The notes under the pieces are model-generated. The model was not told the DNA's origin and made no database searches. It worked only from the letters and a program-made list of their open reading frames with translations. The position numbers and the translations under genes were made by a program. 6,640 nucleotides of DNA, from NCBI GenBank assembly GCA_001805205.1, contig MHER01000055.1, positions 1-6,640 on the forward strand. Direction: 5' to 3'. Source of the DNA: Nitrospirae bacterium RIFCSPLOW2_12_42_9 (GTDB lineage: Bacteria > Nitrospirota > 9FT-COMBO-42-15 > HDB-SIOI813). Below, in pieces: positions 5,414 to 6,640 of this stretch. How positions within the stretch are numbered: position 1 is the first letter of the stretch; every line of letters starts with the position of its first letter.

Positions 5414-6640
5414 ATGAGACACAGGAGATTCAGTAAGACGATGAGGGGGTTGGCGCTGGTGATCTTTTTAACAGGTTTCACTTTAACAGGGATGGCCCCA
5501 TGGCCGGCATGGGATACGGCCCATGCCGCGGTCACGGCCTATTCAGTCAGGGGGGCATTCCTGACCGATCTCGGCGGGGCGCATACAGGGGAGGTCACCT
5601 TTGATGACCTCGCCCCGTGGACGGATGTCGAGGGACAGACGGTTGATGGGATCTATTTCAAGACCCCCTGGCTCGGCTGCGACCCCTACGGCGGGAGTAC
5701 TTACCGGTGCGGTACGCAGACATCGGCCCCGCTGACGGTAATTACAGGGATAACGGGGATGCCTGCAACAACCGGGGCAAACCTCCTCTCCCCGGGCGGG
5801 ACAGATATCGCCGCGTGCAGCGACCCTTCGCTCGATAATGACGACCTGGTGCTCCACTTCATGGAACCTGTCAGCGCGGTCGGGCTTGATGTGATCCTTC
5901 AGATAGACGGCGGGTCAAATCTTGGGGTCAGGGTACTCGGTTCATCCGGCAACATCCTCTATGACGAGCCGGATGTCCAGATCGTCATGCCCATTACCCC
6001 CTATACCGGTGTCCGGTTTATCGGCTTCATCTCGGATACTGAGGATATCGCGAGGGTCGAGATAGACGAGTATGACGAGGAGTGCACAGGCTACGATGCC
6101 CATGTGGGCTATGACAGCATTGTGTATGCGGATCCCTTGAATGAGGAGGGGTTCACCTTTAGCCCAAACATAATCCTCCCGGGCACGGGTTCAACCCCGA
6201 ATTCTGTGGCAATCGGGGATGTAGATAGAGACGGGATCGGAGACATGGCCGTGGCCCTCCCCGGGATTAACCGGGTGGCCCTCTATGCGGGGATCGGCGA
6301 CCACCCGGGCACCATGCCGGTACCGGTACTGCTGGATACCGGCGCGGGCTCAGCCCCGGCAGCCGTGGCGATCGCCGATGTAACCGGTGACGGGATCGGG
6401 GATATTGCAGTGGCGAATACGGGTAACGATACGGTTTCAATATTTGTAGGCCAGGAGATGCCGCCGTCTCCGGACCCGGTGCCGATTACGACCTCTACCG
6501 GCGTGGGCTCAGCCCCGGCGGCCGTGGCAATCGGGGATTCAGACGGAGACGGGATCGGAGATCTCGCGGTGGCCCTCCCCGGGATTAACCGGGTGGCCCT
6601 CTATGCGGGGGTCGGCGACCACCCGGGCGGCGCCATGCCG
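5414..6640 (+). CDS. Secreted FG-GAP/VCBS repeat protein, 3' end outside the window
   Basis: The reading frame runs open to the window edge (409 codons, no stop). GGAGG (5402-5406) lies 7 nt before the ATG. The product starts with a Sec signal peptide: basic MRHRRFSKTMR, a hydrophobic core and a likely cut after AHA (residue 38). Residues about 39-240 form a beta-rich region with four cysteines (89, 99, 135, 224). Its end (VRFIGFISDTEDIARVEI... YDSIVYAD) resembles beta-sandwich domains of bacterial exported proteins. From residue 258, FG-GAP/VCBS-type repeats follow, with calcium-loop motifs DVDRDGIGD (269-277), DVTGDGIGD (322-330) and DSDGDGIGD (375-383), an exact 53-residue period. Such repeats build beta-propellers in adhesins and integrin-like proteins. 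It lies behind the c-di-GMP riboswitch and terminator. It is much richer in GC than its neighbours. Its function as a surface or adhesion factor is inference; the C-terminal anchor is unseen. Confidence 0.85.
   Translation, partial: MRHRRFSKTMRGLALVIFLTGFTLTGMAPWPAWDTAHAAVTAYSVRGAFLTDLGGAHTGEVTFDDLAPWTDVEGQTVDGIYFKTPWLGCDPYGGSTYRCGTQTSAPLTVITGITGMPATTGANLLSPGGTDIAACSDPSLDNDDLVLHFMEPVSAVGLDVILQIDGGSNLGVRVLGSSGNILYDEPDVQIVMPITPYTGVRFIGFISDTEDIARVEIDEYDEECTGYDAHVGYDSIVYADPLNEEGFTFSPNIILPGTGSTPNSVAIGDVDRDGIGDMAVALPGINRVALYAGIGDHPGTMPVPVLLDTGAGSAPAAVAIADVTGDGIGDIAVANTGNDTVSIFVGQEMPPSPDPVPITTSTGVGSAPAAVAIGDSDGDGIGDLAVALPGINRVALYAGVGDHPGGAMP
6185..6640 (+). repeat. 159-bp intragenic repeats encoding FG-GAP units, with a 318-bp higher-order copy
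   Basis: Three units (the third cut by the window end) recur every 159 bp within the secreted-protein gene. Units 1 and 3 are the closest: 6251-6310 and 6569-6628 agree at all but one of 60 positions, exactly 318 bp apart. Unit 2 differs in its second half (NTGNDTVSIFVG against LPGINRVALYAG), but its first half matches unit 3 closely (6341 onward against 6500 onward). An alternating A-B-A pattern suggests duplication of a two-unit block. Confidence 0.85.

Noticed and set aside
5543..5857. Minus-strand open frame of 104 codons within the secreted-protein gene
   Set aside because: It is antisense to a gene with a signal peptide, ribosome-binding site and clear repeats. Its product is low-complexity, rich in Arg, Cys and Pro, as expected from a shadow of GC-rich coding DNA.
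1..6640. CRISPR array, tRNA, rRNA or insertion sequence
   Set aside because: There are no regularly spaced repeats outside the coding FG-GAP units, no cloverleaf or rRNA signature, and no transposase or terminal inverted repeats.

Overview
The window reads as chromosomal DNA from a Gram-negative-type bacterium. All six genes I can support lie on the + strand. The combination of a pdxA-rsmA pair, a GEMM-I cyclic-di-GMP riboswitch and an exported FG-GAP/VCBS repeat protein suggests a Nitrospirota- or Desulfobacterota-like organism. That assignment is inference from gene style and no marker here proves it.

Left part (1-4156): a compact, rather AT-rich block of housekeeping and transport genes. 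It begins with a 12-TM major facilitator transporter whose first membrane helix extends upstream of the first ATG, so a CTG start is likely. Next comes a cation diffusion facilitator with an H-D/H-D metal site, possibly read from its own nearly leaderless promoter. Then come pdxA (vitamin B6 synthesis) and rsmA/ksgA (16S rRNA dimethyladenosine methyltransferase). The last three genes are separated by 12 bp and then overlap by 8 bp, so they are probably co-transcribed and translationally coupled.

Middle (4157-4934): an intergenic promoter region containing a dyad, followed by an orphan NarL/FixJ-type response regulator with an intact phospho-acceptor site. No histidine kinase lies in the window.

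Right part (4935-6640): a 479-bp non-coding stretch holds a symmetric nested inverted repeat, a 13-bp tandem duplication, and a well-formed GEMM-I (c-di-GMP-I) riboswitch aptamer. The 3' strand of the aptamer is reused as the 5' arm of an intrinsic terminator. The two structures exclude each other, which predicts an ON switch: c-di-GMP prevents termination. Downstream is a secreted protein, open at the window edge. It has a signal peptide, a beta-rich N-terminal region with four cysteines, and FG-GAP/VCBS repeats with calcium-loop motifs at an exact 53-residue period. This gene is clearly more GC-rich than the rest of the window.

The most interesting unit is the riboswitch plus terminator plus exported repeat protein. 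It looks like a second-messenger-controlled surface or adhesion factor, with the adjacent response regulator as a possible partner.
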